Source: Linum tenue
Lineage: Eukaryota > Streptophyta > Magnoliopsida > Malpighiales > Linaceae
DNA length: 64,000 nucleotides
Assembly (NCBI GenBank): GCA_946122785.1
Contig: CAMGYJ010000006.1
Coordinates: forward strand, 42,614,066-42,678,065
Direction of reading: 5' to 3'
Below are positions 1 to 11,560 of the stretch, in pieces; within the stretch, counting starts at the first letter, position 1, and the number at the start of each line of letters is the position of its first letter. Under the pieces are notes generated by a model. That model had not been told where the DNA came from. It did not search any database and saw only the letters and a program-made list of their open reading frames with translations. A program made the translations under genes and the position numbers.

Positions 1-640
1 TCGAAACCATAGACCCTTCGGGTTTAGGTTGAAGATGTAGAACCTCAGGTCATGATTGCCACCACCCAAAAATCTTTTTCCCCATGTCCAAGCCAATTGC
101 CAGTCATCTGAACCCGTGTCTAAGACCTACGGACGAGCTAGTGGTGACAACCATCCTGTGAACTCTAGCATTTAGAGGTTACCGCTGTGGTATTGAGACG
201 ATAGGGCCGAGAGGTTACAATTGTGCACATCTTTTGCACCAAAAAGGTCCCGACCCCACTGGTCTTGAGAGTGAGTGATCCATTCTTGTTTTACTTACCA
301 TTTCATACCCCGGTGAGGACCTTCGTTACCTTTCCATGTGTTCCTCGGACTTGAATCCCATTCATGGTTGTTTGTGGTCGATAAGCGGTTTTGTTGAGAC
401 TTGCATTTATCCATGAATAAGTTGAGAACTTTTCGTTTGCCCGTTTTGGTGGCTTTGAATGTCGTTTGTGGTGGATGTTGTTTTTGCTTGCAACGGTTCA
501 TGTGTTGATTGTAAATGAACATCGAGAATTCCCGCTTCATGCCCTATAAGTTGTGCCCAAAGTATTTGTGTAGGTTGAAATATTACCGTGTGCGTGAAGC
601 GGTTTGCTTGGTGACAAGCAAACGTCTAAGTGTGGGGGAG
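1..640 (+). mobile_element. 3' internal end of Athila-like LTR retrotransposon C (partial, runs off the left edge)
   Basis: Non-coding 3' region of a Ty3/gypsy element. It is recognisable by its similarity to 38860-39484 of element A: the same order of landmarks, such as a CCCCATGTCCAAG box, the GTGACA / GAACTCTAGCA stretch, the GACCCCACTGGTC box, a GACAAGCAAACG box and a terminal purine tract. It ends at 640 against an LTR start. The gag-pol part would lie left of the window. No intact reading frame is convincing here. Confidence 0.75.
626..640 (+). other. Polypurine tract of element C
   Basis: The tract TCTAAGTGTGGGGGAG directly precedes the LTR start TGATTCAG at 641. The same motif, preceded by GACAAGCAAA, precedes the LTRs of A, B, E and F in this window. 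This is the plus-strand priming site in LTR retrotransposons. Confidence 0.8.
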
Positions 641-2209
641 TGATTCAGACATAATTGCACATGTTTTGCCCCCGTTTTACTTAGATATTTGTGCCAAATT
701 CACTCCTTAAAGGTTGGTTTTACGCTAGGTTCTTCTTCGTGTTTGAATGTGTTTCAGGATTTAACAGGTGAAACCATCCTCGGAGTCGAAAGATTGGCGA
801 AAAGGATTGAAAAACGGGAGAAGAGGTGAAAAAGAGCCAGTTCACAGCTAACTGAAGGAGTTCACGATCATGCAAGACCATGAAGAAGGGGAGTGGACCT
901 TGAATCGCGAGGTGTCCAGGGCCAATGTGAAGGTTACTGATGCAAGAGTTCACGGTCACTAAGACTGTGAACACAGGCAGTTGACCGTGAACGGACGTGA
1001 GCGATGCGACGCGTTTTGGCCCACGCCTGGAGTTCACGGACGCGTTCCATGGTTCACGGCCGTGAACTCAGCTCATCTCGGGTTTAAAAGATGAGCTCAA
1101 AGGAGGAGAGATACGAGAGCCCACTTTTATGTGAAACACCTTCTTCAGCATTCTAGCACGAGAAACATAACCAAAGGGAAGAAGAAGGTTAGGGTTTGGC
1201 TTCAAGACAGATTTTGGGAAGATTTCCCCCAAGGAAAGCTCAACTTAAGGGTCAAGAAGACTGGGAGCATCCTCCAAGATGGTTTCCACCTTTTCCCCTT
1301 TTGTTCTTGCCACTTCTAGCATGGAGTAGACCTCCTTTCACTTGGGTGTAGTGAAACCCTAACTCTACCATGTAATTTTCTTGTATGTGTTTTGGATGAT
1401 TATCATTGGGTATTGTTCAATTCAATGATTGAGGCATTATTCACCATGATTGTGCATGCTTGTGCTTAGCAACTTAGGGGTTGTGCATGTTTTGTGCTTA
1501 GCATCCTTAGGTTTGTGCATTTAGTTGCTTAGCAACCTAAGGATTATGCATAATTGTGCTTAGCACCCCCTAGGTTTGTGCATTTAGGTGCTAGTAATCT
1601 AATTTGCCACCTAAGCCTAGTTTAGAGAGGAAAATCCCCCTTTCAAGGGAGACTCAATCGAGTTGGTTTTTCTTCCTCTTTCTAAGCCACCTAAACTAGG
1701 TTAAGTTAGGGCGACCCTCAATATTGAGTTAAGCAAGTTGATTAATCGTGACTAAATTTTCTGACCTTAGAGTTGAGTGAGGGAGTAAGTCAAATTACCG
1801 ATTGTCTAAATCGAGAGGGTCGAGTGACACGGCCTTTCATCCTTACCTCGGTTTAGCAATTGAGATGCGGTCTCCGACCACATATGTATCCCTCTGCGGT
1901 TTGTGATTATCATGCCCAAAGGCATCATTACAATTCACATAGCATGGTAGCGGTTAGGGGGAAGCGACACCCGAGTGACTTTCCCACAAAAGAGTTTTCA
2001 AACCCAATTACCTTTGTTTTCTTTTATTTAAATTAGCAAACCTTTATACCAAAGGTTTGTTGCTAGATAATGATTTCAACAACGGAAGTAGGGATAGACG
2101 AACCGGCCCAAGTCGATATCTAAATACTTGCCCTATACTGCACCCGATTGGAGTTTAAAAACTTGGGCTCTAATTGGGGTTTTATTGTGGTGTAGTTTCG
2201 TGTGAGTCA
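641..2209 (+). repeat. 3' LTR of element C
   Basis: It begins TGATTCAGAC right after the polypurine tract and most likely ends at GTGAGTCA (2209), the same end as element A's LTR. It contains a TTTAAAAG TATA-like box near 1083, a perfect 16-bp palindrome at 1052-1067, and degenerate tandem copies of a TTGTGCTTAGCAACCTAGG-like unit at about 1440-1600. The right end is inferred from the shared terminus, because no primer site follows (this is the 3' LTR). The short frames at 720-1037 and 1131-1319 lie in the LTR and are not genes. Confidence 0.7.
1052..1067. promoter_or_regulatory. 16-bp CGGCCG-core palindrome in LTR C
   Basis: GTTCACGGCCGTGAAC is a perfect dyad about 15-30 bp upstream of a TATA-like TTTAAAAG. 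Partial copies (GTTCACGG, CCGTGAAC) are scattered over 845-1050. Elements A, B and D have the same core with other arms. Function is not known; a dimeric DNA-binding protein site is an inference. Confidence 0.5.
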
Positions 2210-2393
2210 GATATTATCTCCTTTACACTCACCTCGAAAAGACGATTCTCCGACCCTTAGCCCGAAAAACTCCTTCCTCAATGTACTACCTTGATACCTT
2301 ATAAACCACATCACCTTTTAGAAACAACCCTTTTTCTTATATAGCTTCGCCTACCGATAATTTTTACAATAAGTTAAACCTCTTGAAAGTTCT
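2210..2393. other. Flank between LTR C and element D
   Basis: No gene is seen. The sequence continues at 10656 after removal of element D. The last five bases, GTTCT (2389-2393), are the left copy of D's target duplication. Confidence 0.6.
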
Positions 2394-3088
2394 TGACACG
2401 CTAAAACACAACACCAAACTGCGACCAAGTGTAATCGCAGTCCGGAAATGCAGTAACAGGCAAGTTGTAATGTCAACCCGGGGTCTAGATCTACTGCCTA
2501 CTCCGTGAATATCTATTATCTAGCAAACTATGTCGAGTGATTGTTGTTTTAACTAAAAGCAGTAAGAAAACAGGAATTGGTTCGGTTTTTTGAAGCAAAG
2601 GAAGAGTCACTCGGGAATGAGTCCCCCTAGCTCCTTAGTTAGTTTCCAGTTGTAATTACTTTTGGTTGCTTTACTGCTGATTATACTGCGGAAGATCCGA
2701 CAGTAGCTTGGAATCTCTTAAGCTGACCAAGCCCTCTCAGTTCAACTACCCGGCAGACGACTAGTCTTCACCGGGATAGAAAGCTGAGGCTATGAACACA
2801 GAACTCCACTACTGGAATTAGATTCCAGTACAAAGTAGTGAATCGACTAACTCTCGTATAATTGATTCACTACTACCAATTGAAGAAGCTCTAACAACCT
2901 AATCAGATTCTACCTATCTCAGGTTGCAGCAGAAATCAATAAAAGGAGATCAGACTTCAATTGACTCATTCAAAACACTTCAATCGATTATAATCAAGCA
3001 ATATCACAATCCAAACGTAATTACTATCAAGATTCCTAACACATGGAACTAGGGTTCTTCATACCCAAGTGAGAGAGAGTTCTACTCC

Positions 3089-3110
3089 AGAGAGAGAGAG
3101 AGAGAGAGAG
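3089..3110. repeat. (AG)11 microsatellite in LTR D
   Basis: A run of 11 AG dinucleotides. The equivalent place in the LTRs of B has only a short GAGAGAGAAGAG stretch, so the repeat grew in D. Confidence 0.9.
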
Positions 3111-3340
3111 GAAAACAGAATACAAAGCAGTCATACTCATAACAATGGGAAGAATCTGCTCTGGGATGATGATTTTCACTCCTATGATGATCTCCAAGCT
3201 CGATTTGATGAAACCCAGCTCCAAGATCGCTTCTAGGATGTGTTCTCCGCACTTTCTCTCTATAGGGCTCTGTTTTTGCTCCAAAAAGTTGATTCCCTCA
3301 CTTGTGGCTCGAAATTGGGTTAAAACCCAGAAATTCCCGA

Positions 3341-3519
3341 CCACACGGCCGTGTGGCTTTCCCAGCTGTCCGTGTGAGTGTGCAAAACGCGGCGTTTCGT
3401 TAAGTGACTTCAGGCTTCCTACACGGCCAGGGACACACGGCCGTGTGGAATTTCCAGGATGCCCGTGTGAAGGCTCGGTAATTTCCACACGGTCACATGG
3501 TTCCCTTACACGGCCGTGT
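3341..3519. promoter_or_regulatory. Cluster of CGGCCG palindromes with CACA/TGTG arms
   Basis: Perfect dyads: CCACACGGCCGTGTGG (3341-3356), CACACGGCCGTGTG (3434-3447) and ACACGGCCGTGT (3508-3519), with half-sites GCCCGTGTG between them. They occupy the same part of the LTR as the TGCA-armed palindromes of A and B. Confidence 0.6.
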
Positions 3520-3739
3520 GGGTTTTAGGAGTGCCCGTGTGGCTTCCTCAACTTCTCGCCAAACGTCCGATCTTCGTCCAATGGACCCCGAACTCGTTCC
3601 CAAACCTTCATTCACGTACTAGGACCTGAAATATCACAAACAAGAACAACCTAGCGTGAAATCGGTCTATAACACGAGAGATAAGACTCAAACGGTGTAA
3701 GAAAGGTGGGCAAAAACATGTGTATATATCAAGTCATCA

Positions 3740-3756
3740 AATTCCTCCACACTTAA
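3740..3756 (-). other. Polypurine tract of element D
   Basis: The plus strand reads AATTCCTCCACACTTAA, so on the element strand a purine tract TTAAGTGTGGAGGAATT abuts the 3' LTR. It carries one change from the GTGTGGGGGAG form of A and B. Confidence 0.75.
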
Positions 3757-5565
3757 CCGTTTGCTTGTCCCTAAGCAAACCAAGTCAGATACAAGGTAAG
3801 CTCACCATATTTCAATCATACCAACATTGGGGACAGATCATAGAGGCACAGAACACGCGAATCGTACTGGCTTTCAAACATCATCACATGAACAACTTCA
3901 ACAGCAACCTGGACAACCACAACAGAGGACATTCGAGTGTAGTAAAATCGGGTAAAGGAAGAGTCTCCCTTCTATTCATCAACCAACATAGACTTGACTC
4001 AACCACTTACTCAAGACAGTCACCCCATGCACAAAACTCAAGATATCAGAATTGAGACCGAGCAATCTAGGTCCTCACAGGGGTAAAGAGTGTAGATAAT
4101 ATGAGAGAATGAATCGCTCACTCTCGACCAGTGGGGTCAGGAAAATTTGATTCGAAAAATGTGCATGCTTATTCTCTCAATCCCTAACGTCTCTTCACCA
4201 TGACGGCAGCCTCTAAGTGTTAGAGCTCACATAAATGGGTGTCATCACTAACTAATCCGGAGGTCTTAAACACAGGTTCAAATGACTGGCTAGGGTCTTG
4301 GACATGGGGAAAAGGCCTTTTAAGTGGTGGAAGTATTCATAGAACAAGGTTCCACATTTCCAAACCCAACACAATCACAATCAATCAAACCACTTACTTT
4401 CTTTCTACCATTCTGCATTACTCACATTCTTTAGAGCACAAGAGCGAAGGAGGTCATATAAATGTTAGCATTTCCAAGCCAGACTCCTAAGAAACACTAC
4501 TTAATGGGCACTATTCAGATTTTTGGTGGTGGCTCTCTTTTGCTTTCATTCATTTTTTTTTCTTTTTTTTATTTCTTGATAGAACCACCACCTATGCACA
4601 CTTTTCAAACACATGCCCAACTTTTTAAGAACTACCTCCAACCCTCACATAATATTTAGCAGAAACCGCAGAGAACATGCAAAAACCACTCTGTGGAACC
4701 TTCTAAGAGATGCAAAAGGGTGATTTTTCATTGTAGACCGAAAGAAAGGATAACACACGGCTCAAAGGGGCTGACTAGGGGGTATGACAACGTGAATGCT
4801 ACACATCATGGAAGAGGGATCTATCACACAAGAAAGAAATGAGCAAGCTCAAATCTCACATGGCTACCTATATGCTCTATCTCTCATTCTGATTCCCTGA
4901 ACTAGATGCATAAACGACTGTCAAGAGAAAGTAATCAATCCAAGTCACAGTTGGTAAGCAAACAGTTGAAAAACTGAACCCCTGCACAACTCTACTGCAC
5001 GTCTCAGTCATCATTATAGGCTGTCCTAGTTACACTCCAGTTGTCATGCATTAATTCAAAGCCATTCAATTCACCAATCAAATCCACAGTGCCAATACGA
5101 TCAAGCATCAAGCAAACAGCAATACTTGGGGCCCTCAAATCTCGAGATTTGGACAGCGGACTAGGCTCCAAGCACACATATATAGATTCCAACCGATACA
5201 AAGCACCCCCCCCCCCCCACACACACACACACACTTAAGCACGACATTGCCCTCAATGGAGCATAGGGAGAGATAAGGGGAACGATGTTACCGGATTGAA
5301 ATACTGCCGGGGGACTGGAAGTGGACCAGTCAGCGGGAAACATATGGGACAAACGGAATAGTTCTGCACGAAGGGAACATAAAGAACACACTAGCACACT
5401 GTGCGTTAGGGATCAGAGTTAGCCCAAATGGCCACAAAATAGACAATCCACAAAAGAAAAAGAAAAAAAAAACAAACGACCGACTCAGTTCAAGCTCCGC
5501 ACACACATGGAGCAAACACAAAAAGTTTGAAATAAAAACACACTCAGAGGAGCGACGAGTACAGA
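3757..5565 (-). other. Conserved 3' non-coding region of element D
   Basis: This matches the 3' regions of B (about 42684-44535) and A (about 37850-39470) box for box. It contains the second, internal purine-tract site, here altered to C13(AC)8. The short frames in it are not conserved as proteins between the elements, so I call no gene. Confidence 0.65.
5206..5234. repeat. C13(AC)8 microsatellite at the internal purine tract of D
   Basis: 13 C's followed by eight AC units, just before ACTTAAGCACGACATTGCCC. In B the same spot reads CATCCCCCCACACTTAAG, and in A its reverse complement, so the conserved tract has expanded here. Confidence 0.9.
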
Positions 5566-6858
5566 CTACTCATCGCCAAGGTTGTCCAAATCGATGTCGT
5601 TCATGAAGGCATCATCATCATTAGCTGGCGGGGTGGAAGTGGAGAGTCCTCCCAGGGAGTCCTCCAGACTGGCTGCTCGCCCGGGAGCAACTGGAGCAGG
5701 TGCTGCTGGACCTCCTGCATACGCCGAGATCGGGCCTTCTCCTGCTCGATGTGAGCCAGGGTCACCCCCTGCTGGGTCTCCATACGGTCAAGGCGCTCAT
5801 CAAAGGCAGCCATCCGGGTCTGATACTCGGCCTGGTGAGCCGAGTACTGTTGCTGGAATAGAGATGATGGTCTAGGAGTTGCTGATTCTGGAGGCTCAGC
5901 TGCTGGAACTGGTGAGTGAATTAGTCTTGGCCGGGGAAAGTGGAACTGCTACCCCCGTACTCGAAAGTGGTCGGGCGGGGGGCATGAGCCTCATCCACAT
6001 CCTCGGGATGGACATCCTCAGCAGCCTCCTCCTCAGGAGCATCGGGCTGGTCCTCCACTGGGATTTGAGGTTCATACTCTTGATCGTGTCTTCGCCAAAA
6101 ACACTAGTGCCCCCCTGCTCTGTGCAACCCTGCAGAGGAATCTGGAAGTAGGTGGCCAGACGGGTGATGAGGGGAGTGCAGTGTAGGCCCCACGGTTCAG
6201 AAGCACTCTTGTCAAAGGTTCTGACCACCACAGAACCCAGGTGGAGAGGATGGTCCGCCTGGCGGATGGACTGTATGAAGTACATGGATCTCTTGGTGAG
6301 GGTGCTGGAACTTTTCGCAGCTCGAGTGTAGGACTTCGCCAGCATGTGGTGGAGAATGCAGTTATCGAGCTGCAGGGTGCTGACCTTCGTCCGCCCTGCA
6401 ACGAAGGAACGCTGGTCGGGCTGAGCTAGGCGGGTGTACAGAGTCTTGAAGTTTACACCCACTGGATCATTGAGCTCGGTGACGTAGTCCACATCATCAT
6501 CCAGGCCGAGGTCGAGAGCAAATGCCAAGTCGTGGTAGCTCATGGAGCGGGGCGCACCGCCGAGCCTGAACTTGACCGTGTCACCATTCGTCCAGTCCTT
6601 TGTATCCTCGTGCTTGAAGGTCGTATAGAACTAAAGCAACAACTCGTGGTAGACCTTCTCTCGGATGGACAGCAGACGGCGCCAGGGGCGGTTGGTGACG
6701 ATGGCGAGGAAGTGGTCGTAGCAGTGCAGCTTCTCAAACTCCCTCCTCGACCAGTAATGATGCTTCCCAAATGAGCAAGCCAGGACGTGCTTAAAGCGAT
6801 CCTGGTGGGGGGCCCTCTTCAAATCCAGGATGAACGGGTGCTTGAGGTCGGGTTAATC
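5566..6858 (-). pseudogene. Broken copy of the downstream accessory gene (ORF2) of element D
   Basis: This is homologous to the intact 453-codon gene of element B (44536-45897). Conserved blocks read off in several frames include the HCYD, FYTTFKH, FRLGG, SYHDLA, ALDLGLD, HPLHLGSVV, CTPLITRLAT and LQGCTEQG stretches, the QGVTLAHIEQEK / RSRRMQEVQQHLLQL coiled-coil segment and the acidic end DDAFMNDID / LGDE. It is broken by a TAG near 6634 (before FYTTF), by frameshifts near 6840 and between about 5810 and 6080, and by loss of a clear ATG. Its presence in an element without RT suggests the gene was inherited from a complete ancestor. Function unknown. Confidence 0.75.
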
Positions 6859-7639
6859 ACACCCTCACACTTGAGAACAGAAAATAGCCGAACCATGGTT
6901 TCATCCATAGTTCGGGGGTCAAAAAGTCGATCAAACAAGCACAATCTGGGTGGGGGTGCACATCCATGATAAAGAAGGCAACTTAAGGTTCACATCCATA
7001 GCAAATACACCATCAAAGCACATCATTAAGGGCCCCAACCGGCTCCCACAAAATGGTATGAAAAACAGGCATTTCATCGAACACCGTGTGTGCACTATTA
7101 AGTGAAGCATAGAATTGGCAAATTCATAGCACACAAGGGCTCAATCAAGCATGGGGGACATTACCCAACATCAGTCACACATAAACCAAGCCTTCCCCTC
7201 AACCAATTGCACACAATTCACACAATGCAAAGTTGTTCTCTAAACATACACCCTAACACCCAATTCTCCATAATTCACAAGGTAAAGGGAAAAATCAAAC
7301 CTGGAGACACAAGTTGAGGTGTAGGGGATGATGAGGGGAAGGCAATGGAAGCAACGAAAACCCCAAAATCTGCCCGGAAATGCTCGTCAGAGCCTCGCCG
7401 GAGTCTCGCCGGAAATCGCCTCCGGTGAACCAAATCGCCCCAAACTCAAGGTAAATGCCGAAAAGGATGAGGGAAGATTGGGTTGGGTGGTGGTTTGGTG
7501 AGAAACCGAGCAAAAATGGCCGAAAATCGCCAAAAAGAATTCAAAATTGCGGTTTTCCGGCGAGGGGAGAGGATTCCGGCGAGGGGTTGTGGGATTTTCT
7601 GGCAACGCGGCAGTGTCGGCCGAATTTTTAAGGTTTCGG

Positions 7640-7800
7640 GTCGACCACACGGGCATGCCCACACGGCCGTGTGAGGTGTAATACCGCCCGTGTGGGCCGA
7701 CACGGCCTGGCCGAGGAATTTCACACGGATGTGTGAAGGAGCACTCCTGCCCGTGTGAAAATTCCAGGGCCTCCACATAGCCGTGTGGTGTTTAGGCCTG
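7640..7800. repeat. CGGCCG palindrome cluster between pol and ORF2 of element D
   Basis: It contains CACACGGCCGTGTG (7660-7673) and several half or mutated copies (CACGGGC, GCCCGTGTG, CACGGCC, AGCCGTGTGG). It sits where element B has its 73-bp tandem array, but here with CACA/TGTG arms, matching D's own LTR. Confidence 0.6.
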
Positions 7801-7938
7801 GCCGTATGGATTTCCAGAGCCCCGACTTTGACCTATTTTCGCGCAAAATCGACATTCGACTCTTGGACAACACTTCAAGACTCAAAAACACCAAAAATCA
7901 AAAGGAAAAAGGAAAAAGGAAAGAAAATGCAAACCTAT

Positions 7939-7956
7939 GTGGGGTTGCCTCCCCAC
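7939..7956 (-). other. Conserved hairpin after the gag-protease stop of D
   Basis: On the element strand GTGGGG-AGGCAA-CCCCAC forms a 6-bp GC-rich stem with a 6-base loop, 47 bases after the stop codon at 8004. The same hairpin and the preceding CTAAAAGACGG box occur 43-44 bases after the pol stops of A and B. Confidence 0.65.
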
Positions 7957-8003
7957 AAGCGCTTCTTTGCCGTCTTTTAGCTGGACGCCAGTATGGTGGA
8001 TGC

Positions 8004-10534
8004 TCAGAGAGATGAAGGAATAGGTGCCTCCAAGAGCGGATCCACATCGCTCTTGAGGTACAACTTCAGGTGGTGGCCATGCACACGACGAATGTGGCCA
8101 CCAGCACTCGTCAACTCGACTTGGCCATCTGGCAGGATGCAAGCGAGTGAATACTCGGATGGCCAAGGCGGTCGAGGTTCAGGAGGCGGGGCCAGCTCAT
8201 AGTGGTCTCTGGTTTTCTTGTGGGCAGGCTTAGCTACCTGCAGCTTTGGCCGCCACTCCTCCTTGATCTTGTCTTTTGGTAACGGAGTGGATGGGAGTGG
8301 CGATGAAGATATGTGAGAGGGATCCTGCAAAATGGGAAGCACAGAAGGATACACGACAGACTCGTGCTCCTGGTGAGAAACAGCATGCATAGGCGATGAA
8401 GCAAGAAGAGTATTAGCAGTGGAAAAGGTTATTCGCTCCTCGTCATCCCTCAAGACTAAGGTCCCATCATGTACATCTATGAGAGCCTTAGCGGTGGCCA
8501 GGAAAGGCCTTCCCAGTATAAGGGGCACTTCTGCGTCCTCATTGATGTACAAGACAACAAAATCCACTGGATAAAAGAATCTTCCAGCCTTAACCAGAAG
8601 GTCTTCCACTATGCCCCTAGGGTGAATTATAGATCGGTCAGTTGATTGAAGACTCATCCTAGTTGCACGGGGTTCACCTAGGCCTAGTTTCTTGAACAAT
8701 TTATATGGCATGACATTGATACTAGCACCTAGATCCGCCAAGGACCTCTCTACATGCAATTTAGTGATAGAGCACGGGATAGTAAAACTACCTGGGTCCT
8801 TCTGCTTCTGCGGAAGCTTCTTCTGCAGAATGGCCAAGCACTCCTCGCTGAGCTCCACAATGGCCAGCTCTTTCAGCTTCTGCTTCTTTGAGAGAAGATC
8901 TTTCAGGAACTTCGCATACTTAGGCATTTGAGATAGTGCCTCCAGGAAGGGCACCTGTACATTCATCTTCCTAAGCATGGACATGAAGTTCCCAAACTCT
9001 GCCTCTAGCCTGTCTTTGTGCAACCGAGTAGGGAAAGGGAGTTGAGGGATATACTCCTTCACTACTGGTTGCGGCTTAGGCGCAGGCACCTCAACCTCCT
9101 TCTCTGCTTCTTCTTCAACAACTGGAGATGCCGAGGCAGGTCCACCTCCCGCTCGTCTGGCTAGGACAGGTGGGTCTGCAGTCACTTTGCCGCTCCTTGT
9201 TGTGATGGCATTACAGTGGGCATTCGGGTCCTTCGGATTAGGGATCGTATGACCTGGCAAGGTACCTGGAGCCCTCTGCGCCACTTCTTGAGCCACACTC
9301 CCCAGCTGGGTTTGGATATCCTGCAAGACAGCCTGTGTGTTCCTCTGGCCAGCCTCAAGAGCCAGGAATTTACCCGAGGCCTTTTCCATGAACTGCTCGA
9401 TAGTATTGAATTTCTGAGCACTGGAACTGGCAAGAGAGCCCACCAAGTCACGCAATTCAGCCATCGGATCATTCTGCACTGGGGTTGCAGGGGCTGCTCC
9501 TGGCTGCTAGAAAGGTCGCGGTTGTGGTTGAGCAGCATGCCCCTGCATGGGCTGGTAGAGAGACTGTTGCTGCTGCTGGAATTGCCCCTGTCTGGGCTGA
9601 TATGGCGACCTCTAGAAGCCTGGCGGTCCTTGGGAGGCTGGTGGTCTAGGATTTGCCCCAGCCCAGGAGAAGTTGGGATGCTGGCGCCACCCCTCGTTGT
9701 TCGTGTTACTGTAGAGGTCATTGCGCCTAGCATTATTGATGAAGTCTACCTGCTCCTGGGGTGTGGTTAACTCCCTCATTGCCTGGCAATCTTCCACCGT
9801 GTGATGGGTTCTCTCGCACCACTGGCAGTGCATCGCTTGCTGCTGTCCGGTCCCTGGAATCATCCCAGAACGATCGATGGCTGAAACCAGCTTCGATACC
9901 ACCTGCACCAAAACAGATGACTGGGTGGCTACAGCATGCACACCCCGCCCTGGTGCTCGTCTCGATCTCCTTGCAGTTTTCCAGTCATAGCCCTGCTCTG
10001 CCATCTCTTCATAAAGTTGATTCAGCTGTGGCGGTGTTTTGGTAAGCATATTCCCGCCACAGACCGAGTCAATCAGCTGCTTGTCTTCCGGGAAGAGGGC
10101 ATGGTAGAAGGTGCCCACCTTGAAGGCGTCGGTAAAACCATGGTTGGGACACTTGAGGAAGAGACTGGTGTATCTCTCCCAAGCATCCCGGATGGTCTCA
10201 TCTTCATCCTGAGCAAAGTGGGTAACTTGCTTCTGCAGGTCCACCGTCTTGGACGAGGGATGGTAGCGAGTGAGGAACTTGTCCGCCAGGTTGGCGAACG
10301 TGGTGATCGATCCAGGGGTTCGAGTGTCTAGCCACTCCTTGGCCTGCCCCTCCAGAGTAAATGGGATGTATCTCAGCTAGATGGCATCGGTTGGGACCCG
10401 ATTTATCTTAATTCCATCGATGAGCTTTTGGAATCGCCTCAGATGTGCTCGGGGCCACTCCCCCTCCTTGCCATGGAACACCACCGAACCGCGCAGCATG
10501 GTGATGACAGAGGTGCTCACCTCAAAGTTAGTCG
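8004..10534 (-). pseudogene. gag-protease pseudogene of D with RT, RNase H and most of integrase missing
   Basis: Gag matches B from its NNFEVSTSV segment onward; the start is deleted. Visible features are the Gag core (ITHF / [17 protein letters not shown]), a CX2CX4HX4C zinc knuckle (CQWCERTHHTVEDC, near 9835-9790) and an aspartic protease with [10 protein letters not shown] near 8727. Three in-frame TAG codons (about 10378, 9614, 9508) break the gag. From 9479 to 8004 the frame is open for 491 codons. After the protease, where RT should begin, it runs through about 80 residues with no counterpart in A or B and ends in GHIRRVHGHHLKLYL, which resembles the very end of B's integrase ([11 protein letters not shown]). 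So it encodes Gag-protease plus an integrase-like tail and cannot transpose by itself. Confidence 0.8.
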
Positions 10535-10655
10535 CTAGGACCTGAAATATCACAAACAAGAACAACCTAGCATGAAATTGGCCTAAAACACGAGAGATAA
10601 GACTCAAACGGTGTAAGAATGGTGGGCAAAAACATGTGTATATATCAAGTCATCA
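10535..10655 (-). repeat. Remnant of the 5' LTR of element D
   Basis: Only the outer 121 bp remain, matching 3619-3739 with about five substitutions. They are fused directly to gag sequence, so the rest of the LTR, the primer site and the gag start were lost in one deletion. GTTCC at 10656-10660 is the right target duplication. Confidence 0.85.
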
Positions 10656-11560
10656 GTTCCAATTCACAATTTTCCCTTGTTTCCCAGAAGTACTAATCCC
10701 TAGGAAAATTATCAAATTTCCTGAAAACGTCTTATAAGATTTTATTAAATTAAATATGCATCTAAATAAATATTAAAAATACTAATTAGTCCAAATAAAT
10801 TCCCGAACTTCTACTGACCTTCTTTCAATTTTATAAATTTTTAAACTAAATTTACCAAGCCTACAAGGGTGTCGAATAATTATAAATCGCTTAAAAAGTT
10901 ATTCTGGAAGTTCCAAACTCTTTAGCAACCATTATTATTCATTACGAAAAGCTCAAAAAATCCATCACTAAATCACCTGACTTGTGGATACACGAAAAAC
11001 TCGTATTAAACCCAAACTAATTCGAAGGAACTGTGTTTCCTAAACCCCCAATGAATCAATTTGAACGAGGTCTCCTTGAATCAACTCGTCCAACTCCTTA
11101 GAAAGATTCTTAATCGCCTTCAATTTCAAGATTTAACGATCTAAAGTTACTACTAGCGGTTAACCGATCGTAGGAATGACTGAGAACGACTACATGCAAA
11201 ATCCTTACCTTCCTATGACATATGAAATATTACAAGTTGAGAGGAATGGCGAGTTGGAGAGATTTTCGCCGGTATTTCGGCTTGCCAGCGAACGAGAGGA
11301 TAACCCGACAGTTTCCTCCTCTCTTTTCCTTCTTCCACCTTCTTCCTTGCTCCTCTCCTCCCATTCCTTCATATTCTGCTCGTTCAGAGCGTTTTGGTGG
11401 CTTTGGGAGATGGAAAAACATAAATGGAGATAGAGCAGAAAATCTGATATCTTAGATATCAGGTCGAACACAGGACGGGGTACGGTCGTGTTCCCTCCCC
11501 GTGTTCTCAAGCTACTCGCTTCAACAAACAAGAGCCACATATATATGTACACAACATGTG
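10656..11560. other. AT-rich spacer, no gene seen
   Basis: Continues the flank from 2393. The first 500 bp are AT-rich and featureless. 11240-11520 is more GC-rich, with a palindromic GATATCTTAGATATC near 11446. The overlapping short frames on both strands at 11176-11552 show no recognisable domain. It may be a worn LTR of another family, but I cannot show that. Confidence 0.4.

Larger units (their letters stand above)
2394..3739 (-). repeat. 3' LTR of element D
   Basis: 1346 bp, bounded by TGACACGC and GTCATCA on the plus strand. It is clearly related to the LTRs of element B (41316-42669, 53001-54342) along its length. It contains an (AG)11 microsatellite and three CGGCCG palindromes with CACA/TGTG arms. 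Confidence 0.85.
2394..10655 (-). mobile_element. Element D: broken, non-autonomous Athila-like LTR retrotransposon
   Basis: Reverse-strand element of 8262 bp flanked by GTTCT (2389-2393) and GTTCC (10656-10660), a 5-bp target duplication with one change. Its parts in element order are a 121-bp remnant of the 5' LTR, a 5'-truncated gag with stops, a protease, a short unusual C-terminal part, a conserved hairpin, a broken second gene, a long 3' non-coding region, a polypurine tract and a full 3' LTR. The primer site, the gag start, the whole RT-RNase H region and most of integrase are absent. The 121 bp shared by the two LTR ends differ at about five sites, which suggests an insertion age of roughly 1-2 million years at 1.3e-8 per site per year (few sites, so a rough figure). 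Confidence 0.88.
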
